Origin: Actinomycetes bacterium
GTDB lineage: Bacteria; Actinomycetota; Actinomycetes; S36-B12; UBA5976
Direction: 5' to 3'
Length of the DNA stretch: 26,319 bases
Assembly (NCBI GenBank): GCA_021784375.1
Contig: JAJXSV010000005.1
Span: forward strand, 1 to 26,319
In this document: positions 7,909-15,876 of the stretch, piece after piece
Numbering within the stretch: the stretch's first letter is position 1
How the letters are laid out: each line of letters starts with the position of its first letter
The notes under the pieces: model-generated
Told to the model about the DNA's origin: nothing
The model's database searches: none
Seen by the model: only the letters and a program-made list of their open reading frames with translations
Translations under genes and position numbers: made by a program

Positions 7909-9021
7909 TCAGAGCGCCTCGACGCCGTTGACCACCAGGCCGAACTCCTCGAGGTTCACCGGCCGCGAGGGATTGGCGGTGAGCAGGCGCATGGAATGGA
8001 CGCCGAGGTCCTTGAGGATCTGCGACCCCGTCCCGTAGTTCTTGGGATCCGTGGGCGGCTTGTGCGACTCCATGTCGTCACCGTGCTCGTAGGCGCTGAG
8101 GCGGGCGAGGAGCCCGGACCCCTGCGAAGCCTGCGCTCGCACGTAGACGAGGGCACCGCGGCCCTCCGCCTGGATCCGACGCATGGACTCATGCAGGTGC
8201 TGCGCACACTCGCAGCGGACGGAACCCACGACATCGCCCAGCAGGCACTCCGCATGCACGCGCACGAGCACGTCCTCGCCGTCGCTGATGTCACCGGCCA
8301 CCAGCGCGATGTGCTCCGTGCTGTCGATGAGCGATCGGTACCCCACCATGTGGAAGTGGCCGAAATCCGTCGGCAGCTCCGCCTCGGCGACGCGCTCGAC
8401 TGCCCGCTCGCTGTGCATGCGGTACTTGATGAGGTGCTTGATGGACACGACCGGCAGGGTGTGCCGGTCCCCGAAGGCGCGGGCGTGGTGCGCGTCCATC
8501 AGCGCACCCTCCTCGGTGATGAGCTCGCAGAGGACGGCCGCCGGCTGCAGTCCGGCCATGGTCACCAGGTCGACCGCGGCTTCCGTGCCGCCACCGCGAC
8601 GCAGCACCCCGCCATGCACGGCCCGGAAGGGGAACACGTAGCCGGGGCGCACGAAATCGGCGCGGGTGGCACCCGGATTGGCCAGCGCCCGTGCCGTGAT
8701 GGCGCGGTCCGCAGCGGCAGCGCCGTTACCCACGACGTCGCGACTGTCTACTGCGACCGCCATGCCCATGCCGTGTGAATGCTGGTTGATGGCGGTCATC
8801 GGTGGGATGCCCAGTCGGTCGAGGCCCTCGCCCGGCATGGCCACGCCGACGATGCCACTGCTGTTGCGCACGAGGAAGGCCATGAGCGGCGTCGTCGCCA
8901 ACTCGGCTGCGAAGACCAGATCGCACTCGTGCTCGCGTTCGTTCTCGTCGACGACGATGACTGCGCCGCCGTCGCGCAGTGCGGCAATCGCGGATTCGAT
9001 GGTGTCGTATCTGACCGTCAT
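7909..9021 (-). CDS. RibBA-like bifunctional riboflavin-pathway homologue, key active-site residues replaced
   Basis: A 370-residue protein with the two-domain plan of RibBA: DHBP synthase (about 1-200) and GTP cyclohydrolase II (about 205-370). The fold signatures are clear (DENEREHECDLVFAAE, FVRPGYVFPFRA, GVLRRGGGTEAAVDL, VRVHAECLLGDVVGSVRCEC). In the first domain, GHTEA has become GGTEA, RPGH is RPGY, and the cysteine of SGIVC is glycine. These are the metal-binding and catalytic positions of DHBP synthases. In the second, the zinc cysteines (C-X10-C-X-C) remain, but the catalytic-arginine motif QEGRGIGL reads AQASQGSGL, and a following segment of about seven residues that normally includes DTVEAN is missing. 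It therefore probably does not catalyse either standard reaction. It stands alone, without ribE/ribH neighbours. A TAGCCT box 9 nt before ATG suggests an almost leaderless transcript. Confidence 0.85.
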   Translation of the reverse strand: MTVRYDTIESAIAALRDGGAVIVVDENEREHECDLVFAAELATTPLMAFLVRNSSGIVGVAMPGEGLDRLGIPPMTAINQHSHGMGMAVAVDSRDVVGNGAAAADRAITARALANPGATRADFVRPGYVFPFRAVHGGVLRRGGGTEAAVDLVTMAGLQPAAVLCELITEEGALMDAHHARAFGDRHTLPVVSIKHLIKYRMHSERAVERVAEAELPTDFGHFHMVGYRSLIDSTEHIALVAGDISDGEDVLVRVHAECLLGDVVGSVRCECAQHLHESMRRIQAEGRGALVYVRAQASQGSGLLARLSAYEHGDDMESHKPPTDPKNYGTGSQILKDLGVHSMRLLTANPSRPVNLEEFGLVVNGVEAL

Positions 9022-9080
9022 AACTGAAGGAGGCTATCAGCGTTGCGACCGTCCCCCGAGTCGGTGGCGGCGCCCGACTC

Positions 9081-9109
9081 TGGACGACGGCCGGGGCCGC
9101 GCGAACAAT
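9081..9109 (+). promoter_or_regulatory. Predicted ppk2 promoter
   Basis: TGGACG (9081-9086) and AACAAT (9104-9109) are separated by 17 bp, each matching four of six sigma-70-type consensus bases. Transcription would start near 9116, leaving a short leader that contains the GGGGAGG ribosome site at 9121-9127. The same AACAAT box precedes both AspT-type transporters further along. Confidence 0.5.
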
Positions 9110-9134
9110 GGTCGGCGCATGGGGAGGTTCGGGT

Positions 9135-10115
9135 ATGGCGAAGCACAAGCGGAGCAAGGCGGAGAAGGCCGAGCGGGCTGGTCAGAAGGCCGCCCGGCTG
9201 GCCCACGGCTTCGAGCATCCCACAACACCCATCCATGCCGAGCACGAGGAGCTCCACACCCGTATCCCCCGGGCGGTCTACGAACGGGAGCTGCTGCGCC
9301 TGCAGGTGGAACTCGTGGCAATGCAGGAGTGGGTCCGCGTGTCCGGCGCACGGGTCGTCGTGATCTTCGAGGGACGTGATGCCGCCGGCAAGGGCGGCAC
9401 CATCACCCGCATCACGCAGTACCTGTCCCCGCGAACCGTCCGTGTCATGGCGCTTCCGGTGCCCTCGGACCGCGAGCGCGGCCAGTGGTACTTCCAGCGC
9501 TACATCGAGCACCTCCCGGCACGCGGCGAAGTCGTCATCATGGATCGGTCCTGGTACAACCGTGCCGGCGTCGAGCAGGTGCTCGGGTTCTGCACCGAAG
9601 ACCAGTACCGGTTGTTCCTTCGCCAGTGCCCCGAGTTCGAACGCATGCTCGTCGAGGACGGGATCATCCTCATCAAGTACTGGATGTCGGTGAGCGAGGA
9701 GGAGCAGGAGCGTCGCTTCCAGGACCGCATCGACGATCCCCTGCGGCAGTGGAAGCTCTCCACCACCGACCTCCAGTCGCGGACGCGCTGGGTGGACTTC
9801 TCCAAGGCGAAGGACGCCATGTTCGCCGCCTGCGACATCCCGGAGGCGCCCTGGTGGACGGTCGAGAGCAATGACAAGCGCGCCGCCCGGATCAACTGCA
9901 TCACGCACCTGCTCTCCGTGATCCCGTACAAGCACATCGAGCACCCGAAGCTCGACATGCCACCACGACAGGATGCCGGCACCTACCAACGGCCACCGCG
10001 CAGCCTCTACCGCTCGGTGCCGAATGTGGCCGCCGGCATCGCCCGGGCGCACTACCTGTCGAAGCAGGAGGCGGCCGTCCAGGATCTGGCGGAACTCGGC
10101 GCCGCCGACGACTAG
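9135..10115 (+). CDS. ppk2: Polyphosphate kinase 2 (PPK2 family)
   Basis: A 326-residue PPK2-family kinase, transferring phosphate between polyphosphate and nucleotides. The Walker A loop EGRDAAGKGGTI is at about residues 79-90, and Walker B IMDRSWYNRAGVEQVLGF at about 135-152. The lid-type segment RFQDRIDDPLRQWKLS is around residue 195. The basic N-terminus (MAKHKRSKAEKAER) may be disordered. ATG at 9135 has GGGGAGG 7 nt upstream; an earlier in-frame start at 9108 would sit inside the promoter's -10 box. The length and single catalytic domain suit the class I-like single-domain PPK2s. Direction (ADP or GDP phosphorylation versus polyP synthesis) cannot be read from sequence. Confidence 0.93.
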   Translation: MAKHKRSKAEKAERAGQKAARLAHGFEHPTTPIHAEHEELHTRIPRAVYERELLRLQVELVAMQEWVRVSGARVVVIFEGRDAAGKGGTITRITQYLSPRTVRVMALPVPSDRERGQWYFQRYIEHLPARGEVVIMDRSWYNRAGVEQVLGFCTEDQYRLFLRQCPEFERMLVEDGIILIKYWMSVSEEEQERRFQDRIDDPLRQWKLSTTDLQSRTRWVDFSKAKDAMFAACDIPEAPWWTVESNDKRAARINCITHLLSVIPYKHIEHPKLDMPPRQDAGTYQRPPRSLYRSVPNVAAGIARAHYLSKQEAAVQDLAELGAADD

Positions 10116-10162
10116 TTGCGCGGGCGCGGGGGTAGCCATCGCTCTGCGAGGATTGGCGTCCT

Positions 10163-11941
10163 ATGGCGCCTCGCAACCTGTTGAACATCGAGCACGTCGG
10201 CAAGGACTACGGCAAGGGTCCGGTGCTCGCCGACGTGTCGCTCGGCGTCGCCGAGGCGGAGCGGGTGGGCATCGTCGGTCGCAACGGCGGCGGCAAGTCC
10301 ACGCTCATGCGCATCATGGCGGGGCGGGAGTCCGCGGACAGTGGTCGCGTCACACGCGGCAACGACGTGCGCCTGGGGCTGCTGGCGCAGATCGACGACT
10401 TCGAGCCCGGCGCCACCGTCCGCTCCGTCGTCGTCGGGAACCGGGATGAGCACGAGTGGGCCGGCGATGCGCTCATCCGCGACGTCCTCACCGGCATCCT
10501 CGGCGGCTTCGATGACGCACTGCTGGACCGCACCATCGCCGGCATGAGCGGCGGCGAGCGCCGACGCGTGGCGTTGGCGCGCCTCCTCACCACCGAGCTC
10601 GACGTACTGCTGCTCGACGAGCCGACGAACCACCTCGACGTCGAGGCCATCGCCTGGTTGGCCGCCCACCTGAAGTCGCGGCGCGCGCTCGCCATCGTCG
10701 TCGTGACCCACGACCGCTGGTTCCTCGACGAGATCTGCGAGCGCATGTGGGAGGTCGTCGACGGCGGCGTCGAGGACTACGAGGGCGGGTACAGCGCCTA
10801 TGTGCTCGCGAAGGCGGAGCGCGCTCGACAGGCCTCATCTGAGGACGCCCGGCGCCGCAACCTGCTGCGCAAGGAGCTCGCCTGGCTGCGTCGTGGCGCC
10901 CCGGCACGGACGTCGAAGCCCAAGTTCCGCGTCGACGCCGCCAACGAACTCATCGACAACGAGCCGCCCGCGCGGGACAGCATCGAACTCCTGGGTTTCG
11001 CAGGTGCGCGCCTGGGTCGCACGGTCTACGAGTTGCACGACGCAGACCTGGTGCTCGGCGATCGTCGGCTGCTGCGCAACGTGGACTGGAACATCGGGCC
11101 CGGTGACCGTATCGGCATCGTCGGCGTCAACGGCGCGGGCAAGACATCGCTGGTGCGCCTGCTCCTGGGCCAGTTGAAGGCCGCCGCAGGCAGGCTCGTG
11201 ACCGGCAAGACAGTGAAGCCGGCATACCTGAGCCAGCACCTGGAGGAGCTCGATCCCGCGCTGCGTGTGCTCGAGTCCGTCGAGCACATCGCGCAACGGG
11301 TGGACCTGGGCAAGGGTCGCGAGCTGACAGCCTCGCAACTGTGCGAGAAGCTGGGCTTCGGCCCGGATGCGCAGTGGACGCCGGTGGGCGACCTCAGCGG
11401 TGGGGAGCGACGACGTCTCCAACTCACGCGCCTGCTCATGTCGGGGCCGAACGTGCTCGTACTCGATGAGCCGACGAATGATTTCGACGTGGAAACCCTG
11501 GCGGCACTCGAGGATCTGCTCGACGGATTCGCCGGAACGCTGCTCACCATCTCCCACGACCGCTACTTCCTGGAGCGCGTGAGCGAACGCTTCGTCGGCC
11601 TCCTGGGCGACGGACATGTGCGCGACCTTCCCGGCGGCATCGACGAGTACCTGCGCCTGCGCGCGAGCGCCACGGCCACACCCGCCTCCGCAAGCGCGAC
11701 GAAGCCGAGGACGCGTCCTGCTGCGGCCGAAGAGCGCGCGCTCCGCAAGGAGGTGCAGCGCCTCGAACGGCAGATGGAGAAGGTGGAGGAGAAGGTGGCG
11801 AAGCTGCATGCCGAGATGGCGCAGCATGCCGCCGATTACAGCCGGGTCGCGGAACTCGACGGGGCCCTGCGCGCGTTGCATGACGAGAAGGCAGCCCTGG
11901 AAGAAGCCTGGCTGGCCGCCATGGAGGCCCTCGATGCCTGA
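10163..11941 (+). CDS. uup: ABC-F family ATPase, Uup-like
   Basis: A 592-residue protein with two fused ABC ATPase domains and no membrane segments, the ABC-F plan. Domain 1 has Walker A GRNGGGKST (about 39-47), signature MSGGERRRVALAR (about 130) and LLLDEPTNHLD (about 150). Domain 2 has GVNGAGKTS (about 322), LSGGERRRLQLTR (about 412) and VLDEPTNDFD (about 433). The linker contains RRRNLLRKELAWLRRG, typical of Uup. The last 70 residues form a charged coiled coil like the Uup DNA/ribosome-binding tail. Such proteins act on ribosomes or DNA rather than as exporters. The ribosome site is weak. The next gene begins 9 nt after the stop. Confidence 0.93.
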   Translation: MAPRNLLNIEHVGKDYGKGPVLADVSLGVAEAERVGIVGRNGGGKSTLMRIMAGRESADSGRVTRGNDVRLGLLAQIDDFEPGATVRSVVVGNRDEHEWAGDALIRDVLTGILGGFDDALLDRTIAGMSGGERRRVALARLLTTELDVLLLDEPTNHLDVEAIAWLAAHLKSRRALAIVVVTHDRWFLDEICERMWEVVDGGVEDYEGGYSAYVLAKAERARQASSEDARRRNLLRKELAWLRRGAPARTSKPKFRVDAANELIDNEPPARDSIELLGFAGARLGRTVYELHDADLVLGDRRLLRNVDWNIGPGDRIGIVGVNGAGKTSLVRLLLGQLKAAAGRLVTGKTVKPAYLSQHLEELDPALRVLESVEHIAQRVDLGKGRELTASQLCEKLGFGPDAQWTPVGDLSGGERRRLQLTRLLMSGPNVLVLDEPTNDFDVETLAALEDLLDGFAGTLLTISHDRYFLERVSERFVGLLGDGHVRDLPGGIDEYLRLRASATATPASASATKPRTRPAAAEERALRKEVQRLERQMEKVEEKVAKLHAEMAQHAADYSRVAELDGALRALHDEKAALEEAWLAAMEALDA

Positions 11942-11950
11942 CCTCGCGTC

Positions 11951-12871
11951 ATGATCCCTCGAACCACAGAAGTCGTTGTCAGGCAACGTCGTTTCGACAT
12001 GCTGGCGCTCGGCGTGGCCGTGCTGGGGATCTCCAGTTCCGGACCACTGGTGGTGGCCTTCACCGGCCCGGTGCTGCCCATCGCCTTCTGGCGCACCTGC
12101 CTGGGCGCGCTGGCCACCGCCCCCTTCGCCTGGCGCCATCGGCGCTCCCTGCGTGCCCTGTCACGTCGCGAAGTGGCGCTCATGCTGCTGTCCGGCCTGT
12201 TCCTCGGCGCCCACTTCGCGACCTGGATCCCCTCGCTCCGCTACACCTCGATTGCCGCCTCCATCGCCATCGCCGCGACGCAGGTCGTGTGGGCCGGCCT
12301 GTTCGCCTACCTGGCCGGGCACCGAGCACCGGCTCGGGAGTGGATCGGCATCATCATCGCCATTGTCGGCGTCACCGTCCTCACCGGGCTCGATTTCGGC
12401 CTGGATCCGCGTTCCCTCATCGGTGACGCGCTCGCGCTTGCTGCCGCGTTGCTCGCGGCGGCCTACATGCAGGTCGGGCAGCATGTGCGCACCAAGGTGC
12501 CGGTGACGGCGTACACGACGATCGTGTATGCAGCATCGGCCTTGTCGTTGCTCGTGTTCCTCACCAGCACCGGTGTCGACTTCACGCACATGCCCGCGCG
12601 GAATTGGTGGATCATCATCGGCATCACCGCGTTCGCGCAGCTCGGCGGGCACAGCCTCATGAACCAGGCCCTACGCAGCTTCTCGGCGTCGACCGTGAGC
12701 CTGGCAGTGCTCGCCGAAGTGCCGGGGGCCACGTTGATGGGCTGGGTGTGGCCGGGCCAGACACCACAGTGGCAGTTGCTCCCCGCAGGGCTGCTCATCC
12801 TGTTCGGCACGGCCATCGTGCTGCGCTCGGGCCGCTCTCCCGCCGACGATTCACTGCCCCTCGGCGACTGA
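11951..12871 (+). CDS. EamA/DMT-superfamily permease
   Basis: A 306-residue integral membrane protein with about ten hydrophobic segments in two repeats (about 15-145 and 155-290), as in EamA drug/metabolite transporters. Family-like motifs include FWRTCLGALATAP in the first repeat and LAEVPGATLMGWVW near the end. The substrate cannot be assigned; relatives export amino acids, metabolites or take up nucleotides. It begins 9 nt after the ABC-F stop with no clear ribosome site, so it is probably translationally coupled to it. An internal ATG at about codon 17 is a less likely alternative start. Confidence 0.85.
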   Translation: MIPRTTEVVVRQRRFDMLALGVAVLGISSSGPLVVAFTGPVLPIAFWRTCLGALATAPFAWRHRRSLRALSRREVALMLLSGLFLGAHFATWIPSLRYTSIAASIAIAATQVVWAGLFAYLAGHRAPAREWIGIIIAIVGVTVLTGLDFGLDPRSLIGDALALAAALLAAAYMQVGQHVRTKVPVTAYTTIVYAASALSLLVFLTSTGVDFTHMPARNWWIIIGITAFAQLGGHSLMNQALRSFSASTVSLAVLAEVPGATLMGWVWPGQTPQWQLLPAGLLILFGTAIVLRSGRSPADDSLPLGD

Positions 12872-12988
12872 CCTCGGCATCGACTGCGCTGCAATCGTCC
12901 GAAGGGCAAACGCTTGTTGCGCAGGTCTTGTGCGCGGGGCTGGCTTGCCGCACGATTCCTGTACACGTCGAGTACGAGGGAGGCGACC

Positions 12989-13420
12989 GTGAAGATCGCA
13001 CACATCCTGTCGAACAAGGGCGCATTTGTCGCCACGATCAAATCTGGCGCAAGCGTCAAGCACCTGGTGGACGAGCTACGGCAATATGGGATCGGCGCCC
13101 TGGTGGTGTCCGAGGACGGGCGAAGCATCGATGGCATCGTCTCCGAGCGCGACATCGTCCGCAAGCTGTCGGAGTTCAGTGGTGAGGTGTCCGGGCTCAA
13201 GGTCGGCGACATCATGACGCGCGAGGTGCACACCTGCACGGCGGACGATCAGATCGAGGACCTCATGGGCGTGATGACGGAGCGCCACTTCCGCCACGTC
13301 CCCGTGGTCGACGCAGATGGCGCGCTCACCGCGATCGTGAGCATCGGCGACCTCGTGAAGTACCGCATGGAGGAACTGCACGACGAGCGCGCCGCGCTGA
13401 TCAACTACATCACGAACTGA
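12989..13420 (+). CDS. CBS-pair domain protein
   Basis: A 143-residue cytosolic protein composed of two CBS domains (about 8-62 and 73-130). Typical strings are GIGALVVSEDGRSIDGIVSE, the second-domain entry VGDIMTREVHTC, and RHVPVVDADGAL. CBS pairs bind adenine nucleotides and sense energy status or regulate partners; no partner domain is fused here. I chose GTG at 12989 because GAGGGAGG lies 6 nt upstream and it gives the family N-terminus MKIAHIL; upstream open sequence has no family resemblance. The 3' end overlaps the opposing methyltransferase-like gene by 11 nt. Confidence 0.9.
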   Translation: MKIAHILSNKGAFVATIKSGASVKHLVDELRQYGIGALVVSEDGRSIDGIVSERDIVRKLSEFSGEVSGLKVGDIMTREVHTCTADDQIEDLMGVMTERHFRHVPVVDADGALTAIVSIGDLVKYRMEELHDERAALINYITN

Positions 13421-13916
13421 CGCGGCCGAAGCGGGGCAGGAAGCGACCCACGCGTCTCTGGTATTCGCCGGCAGCCGCCTCCTTGGCGCGCCACAGCGCG
13501 TCCTCGTAGTGCGACTTCGACAGCAGGGTGAGGGCGAGCGCGCACCAGGTCACCATGCCGACCCAGGATCGTGTGTGCAGCGCCATGGAGAGGGCGATCG
13601 CCAGCACTGCCGTGTACATGGGGTGCCGAATCCAGCGATAGAGCCCGCTCGAGACGAAGGCGGCATTCGCGAGCGGTTCGGGGCGGACGCGGAACGAGCG
13701 TCCGAGTGATAGGTACGCCCACACCGCCAGCACCACGGCCACTGTGGCCGCGGTGGTGGCCATGAAGGCCCAGATCGGCGAGCGCAGCTCCAGGCCGCCT
13801 GGGGGGATCACGAGCAGCACGCCCAGCCAGAGGAACTGCAGACTGACGAGCAGGCGCCCGAAGTAGGCGCCGCAGGCGCGCTCCCCGACCTCGTTCAAGC
13901 GGTCGATCGATTGCAT
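13410..13916 (-). CDS. Isoprenylcysteine-methyltransferase-like membrane protein
   Basis: A 168-residue membrane protein with about four hydrophobic segments. The motif SGLYRWIRHPMYTAVL and the later glutamate in KSHYEDALW match the S-adenosylmethionine-binding end of the ICMT/phospholipid-methyltransferase/NnrU-like superfamily. Bacterial members methylate small lipids or isoprenoids, and the substrate here is unknown. ATG at 13914-13916 has AGGA 8 nt upstream and starts just before the conserved part; an extended frame upstream is Arg/Pro-rich and unlike the family. The gene is convergent with the CBS protein, sharing 11 nt at the 3' ends. Confidence 0.82.
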   Translation of the reverse strand: MQSIDRLNEVGERACGAYFGRLLVSLQFLWLGVLLVIPPGGLELRSPIWAFMATTAATVAVVLAVWAYLSLGRSFRVRPEPLANAAFVSSGLYRWIRHPMYTAVLAIALSMALHTRSWVGMVTWCALALTLLSKSHYEDALWRAKEAAAGEYQRRVGRFLPRFGRVSS

Positions 13917-14089
13917 GCACACATCCTGCCCGAGGCCCCTCCCGCCTGCCCGCTGCACCGCGCGACCTCGCCGAGAACATGGCGTGTCCCGTGCCGCCGC
14001 CCGGTGGAGCAGGCCAGGGAGCGGACCAGGCGGAGGGCGGGAGGGTCGTCCGACCTGATGCCGAGTGGCGGTTTCGTCGCGCTGAACGG

Positions 14090-14124
14090 TAGACGTTGCG
14101 CGCGCGCTGTCGAACAATGGCCGC
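14090..14124 (+). promoter_or_regulatory. Predicted leaderless promoter of the first AspT-type transporter
   Basis: TAGACG (14090-14095) and AACAAT (14113-14118) are separated by 17 bp, and AACAAT ends exactly 6 nt before the ATG at 14125. That geometry puts the transcription start at or near the A of ATG. No ribosome site is present upstream, in agreement with a leaderless mRNA. The rest of 13917-14089 shows no gene or clear element. Confidence 0.5.
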
Positions 14125-15750
14125 ATGCAGTTCCTCGCCGCCAGTCCCCTGCTCTACGTCGCGCTCTGCCTCGGAGTCGGCTCGTACATCGGCCACCTCA
14201 AGTTCAAGTCATTCGGCCTGGGCCCGGCCGCGGTGCTCTTCCTCGCGCTGGGGCTTTCCGGTTACTTCGCCACCCATGACCTGGGCTATGACCCGACGAC
14301 GCATTCGCTCATCATGCTGCCCGAGTTGAAGATGCTCGGGGAGTTCGGTCTGGCGTTGTTCGCCTACCTCATCGGGGTCTCATCCGGTCCTGCGTTCTTC
14401 GGCTCGCTGAAGACGGCGCTGGGTCCGGTGCTCTCCGTGGTGGCGGGCATGGTGGTCGGCGCCGGCATCGCCGTCGGGCTGGGGCGCCTCGCGGGCCTGG
14501 ATATGGGCTCCATCACTGGCCTCTACACGGGCGCACTCACGAACACCCCGGCCCTGGCCGCTGCCTCGGCGGCGTCACCCGACGACGCCGCGAGGATCAC
14601 CGTCGGCTACTCCATCACCTACCTCTTCGGCGTTCTCGCCATGCTGGCCGCCGGCTGGTTCGTCACGCGCAACCTCACCGAGGTCGCCGCGGAGGCGGCC
14701 AAGGAGCATCAGGACCTCGTGCACGTGAGCATCCGCGTCGACAAGGAGGGCCTGCCCTCACTCGGCGCTCTGGTGGAGGAGTTCGACAACCGCGTGGTGT
14801 TCTCGCGCTACCGCCACAACCGGGTCGTCACCATCGCCCTCGACGAGCACTGGCCCGTCCCCACCGACATCGTCACCGCAATCGGCCCACAGGACGTGGT
14901 GGATGCGGTCATCGAGCGCATGGGGCACGCGTCCTCGCTGCACCTGCCCCTCGATCGCAAGGACGTCGACTTCCGCCGCATCCTGGTGTCCCGCTCCGAG
15001 GTGGCCGGCAAGACCATCGGCGAGCTCAAACTGGGCCACAAGTTCGGCGCGGTGGCGACACGCGTGCGTCGCGGCTCCCTCGACCTGCTCGCCACCGACG
15101 ACCTCACGTTGGCCCTGGGCGATCGTGTTCGCGTCACCGCCTCCGAGGAGCAGTTGGTGCGTGTCGCCAGGTTCTTCGGCGACCAGGAGCGCGAGACGGG
15201 CAACATCAATCCGGTCGCCACCATGGCCGGCATCGCCATCGGCGTCGCCATCGGCGCCATCGAGCTCCCGATGCCCAACAACGTCGCGCTCATGCTTGGC
15301 AATGCGGGCGGCCCGTTGGTGGCCGGCCTCATCCTCGGCAAGCTGCAGCGCACCGGTCGGATCGTGTGGACCGTCCCGCATGCCGCGTCGGCCGCGATGA
15401 GCGAACTGGGCCTGCTGCTGTTCCTCATGTACGCGGGCGCCAAGGCCGGCGCCGCCCTCTTCACCTCGCTCGCCGGAACTCCGTGGGCGCAGATGATCGC
15501 CATCGGCGTGGTTGTCGCGCTCACCTCGGCGCTCCTGCAGATCCTGCTCGGTCGCCTCGTCTTCAGGACGCGCGTGTTCGAGCTGGCCGGCCAGCTGGCC
15601 GGTTCGCAGACGCAGCCCGCGGTGCTGGTGTTCGTGAACGAGCGCCTGAAGTTCAACCCCAACGTCAACGTCGCCTACTCCTTCGCCTACCCGGCGGCCA
15701 TGGTGAGCAAGGTGATGATCGCGCCGCTCATGGTGCTGTTCCTGCGCTGA
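14125..15750 (+). CDS. AspT/YidE-type transporter with two RCK_C domains (copy 1)
   Basis: A 541-residue membrane protein of the aspartate:alanine-exchanger (AspT/YidE/YbjL) family. It has two membrane domains (about 1-190 and 365-541) around a soluble core with two RCK_C/TrkA-C domains (about 200-270 and 282-357). Repeat motifs include GLALFAYLIGVSSGPAFFGS in the first membrane domain and GLLLFLMYAGAKAG in the second. Family members exchange dicarboxylates or amino acids; the substrate here is unassigned. RCK_C domains usually bind nucleotides or ions and gate transport. The next gene is a close paralogue in the same orientation. ATG at 14125 lacks a ribosome site and appears leaderless. Confidence 0.88.
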   Translation: MQFLAASPLLYVALCLGVGSYIGHLKFKSFGLGPAAVLFLALGLSGYFATHDLGYDPTTHSLIMLPELKMLGEFGLALFAYLIGVSSGPAFFGSLKTALGPVLSVVAGMVVGAGIAVGLGRLAGLDMGSITGLYTGALTNTPALAAASAASPDDAARITVGYSITYLFGVLAMLAAGWFVTRNLTEVAAEAAKEHQDLVHVSIRVDKEGLPSLGALVEEFDNRVVFSRYRHNRVVTIALDEHWPVPTDIVTAIGPQDVVDAVIERMGHASSLHLPLDRKDVDFRRILVSRSEVAGKTIGELKLGHKFGAVATRVRRGSLDLLATDDLTLALGDRVRVTASEEQLVRVARFFGDQERETGNINPVATMAGIAIGVAIGAIELPMPNNVALMLGNAGGPLVAGLILGKLQRTGRIVWTVPHAASAAMSELGLLLFLMYAGAKAGAALFTSLAGTPWAQMIAIGVVVALTSALLQILLGRLVFRTRVFELAGQLAGSQTQPAVLVFVNERLKFNPNVNVAYSFAYPAAMVSKVMIAPLMVLFLR

Positions 15751-15864
15751 GGGGTCGTTGGACGCGCCGCACAGGGGACTTTCGGCTCACGATCATCGGT
15801 CGATACTTTGGGGTAAGTGGTAATCATCACGCGATGAACGGCACTTCCGGCGCGTGAACGCTGG

Positions 15865-15876
15865 AACAATTGGCCC
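15865..15876 (+). promoter_or_regulatory. Predicted leaderless -10 box of the second AspT-type transporter
   Basis: AACAAT at 15865-15870 lies 6 nt before ATG at 15877, the same geometry as upstream of copy 1. No good -35 is seen at 16-18 bp. The 126-nt gap from 15751 holds a direct GGTAA repeat near 15811-15822 but no terminator hairpin that I can see. Confidence 0.4.

Noticed and set aside
9027..9044. AAGGAGG followed by a TTG on the plus strand upstream of ppk2
   Set aside because: The frame opened is not that of ppk2 and gives a low-complexity Arg/Pro product; probably chance.
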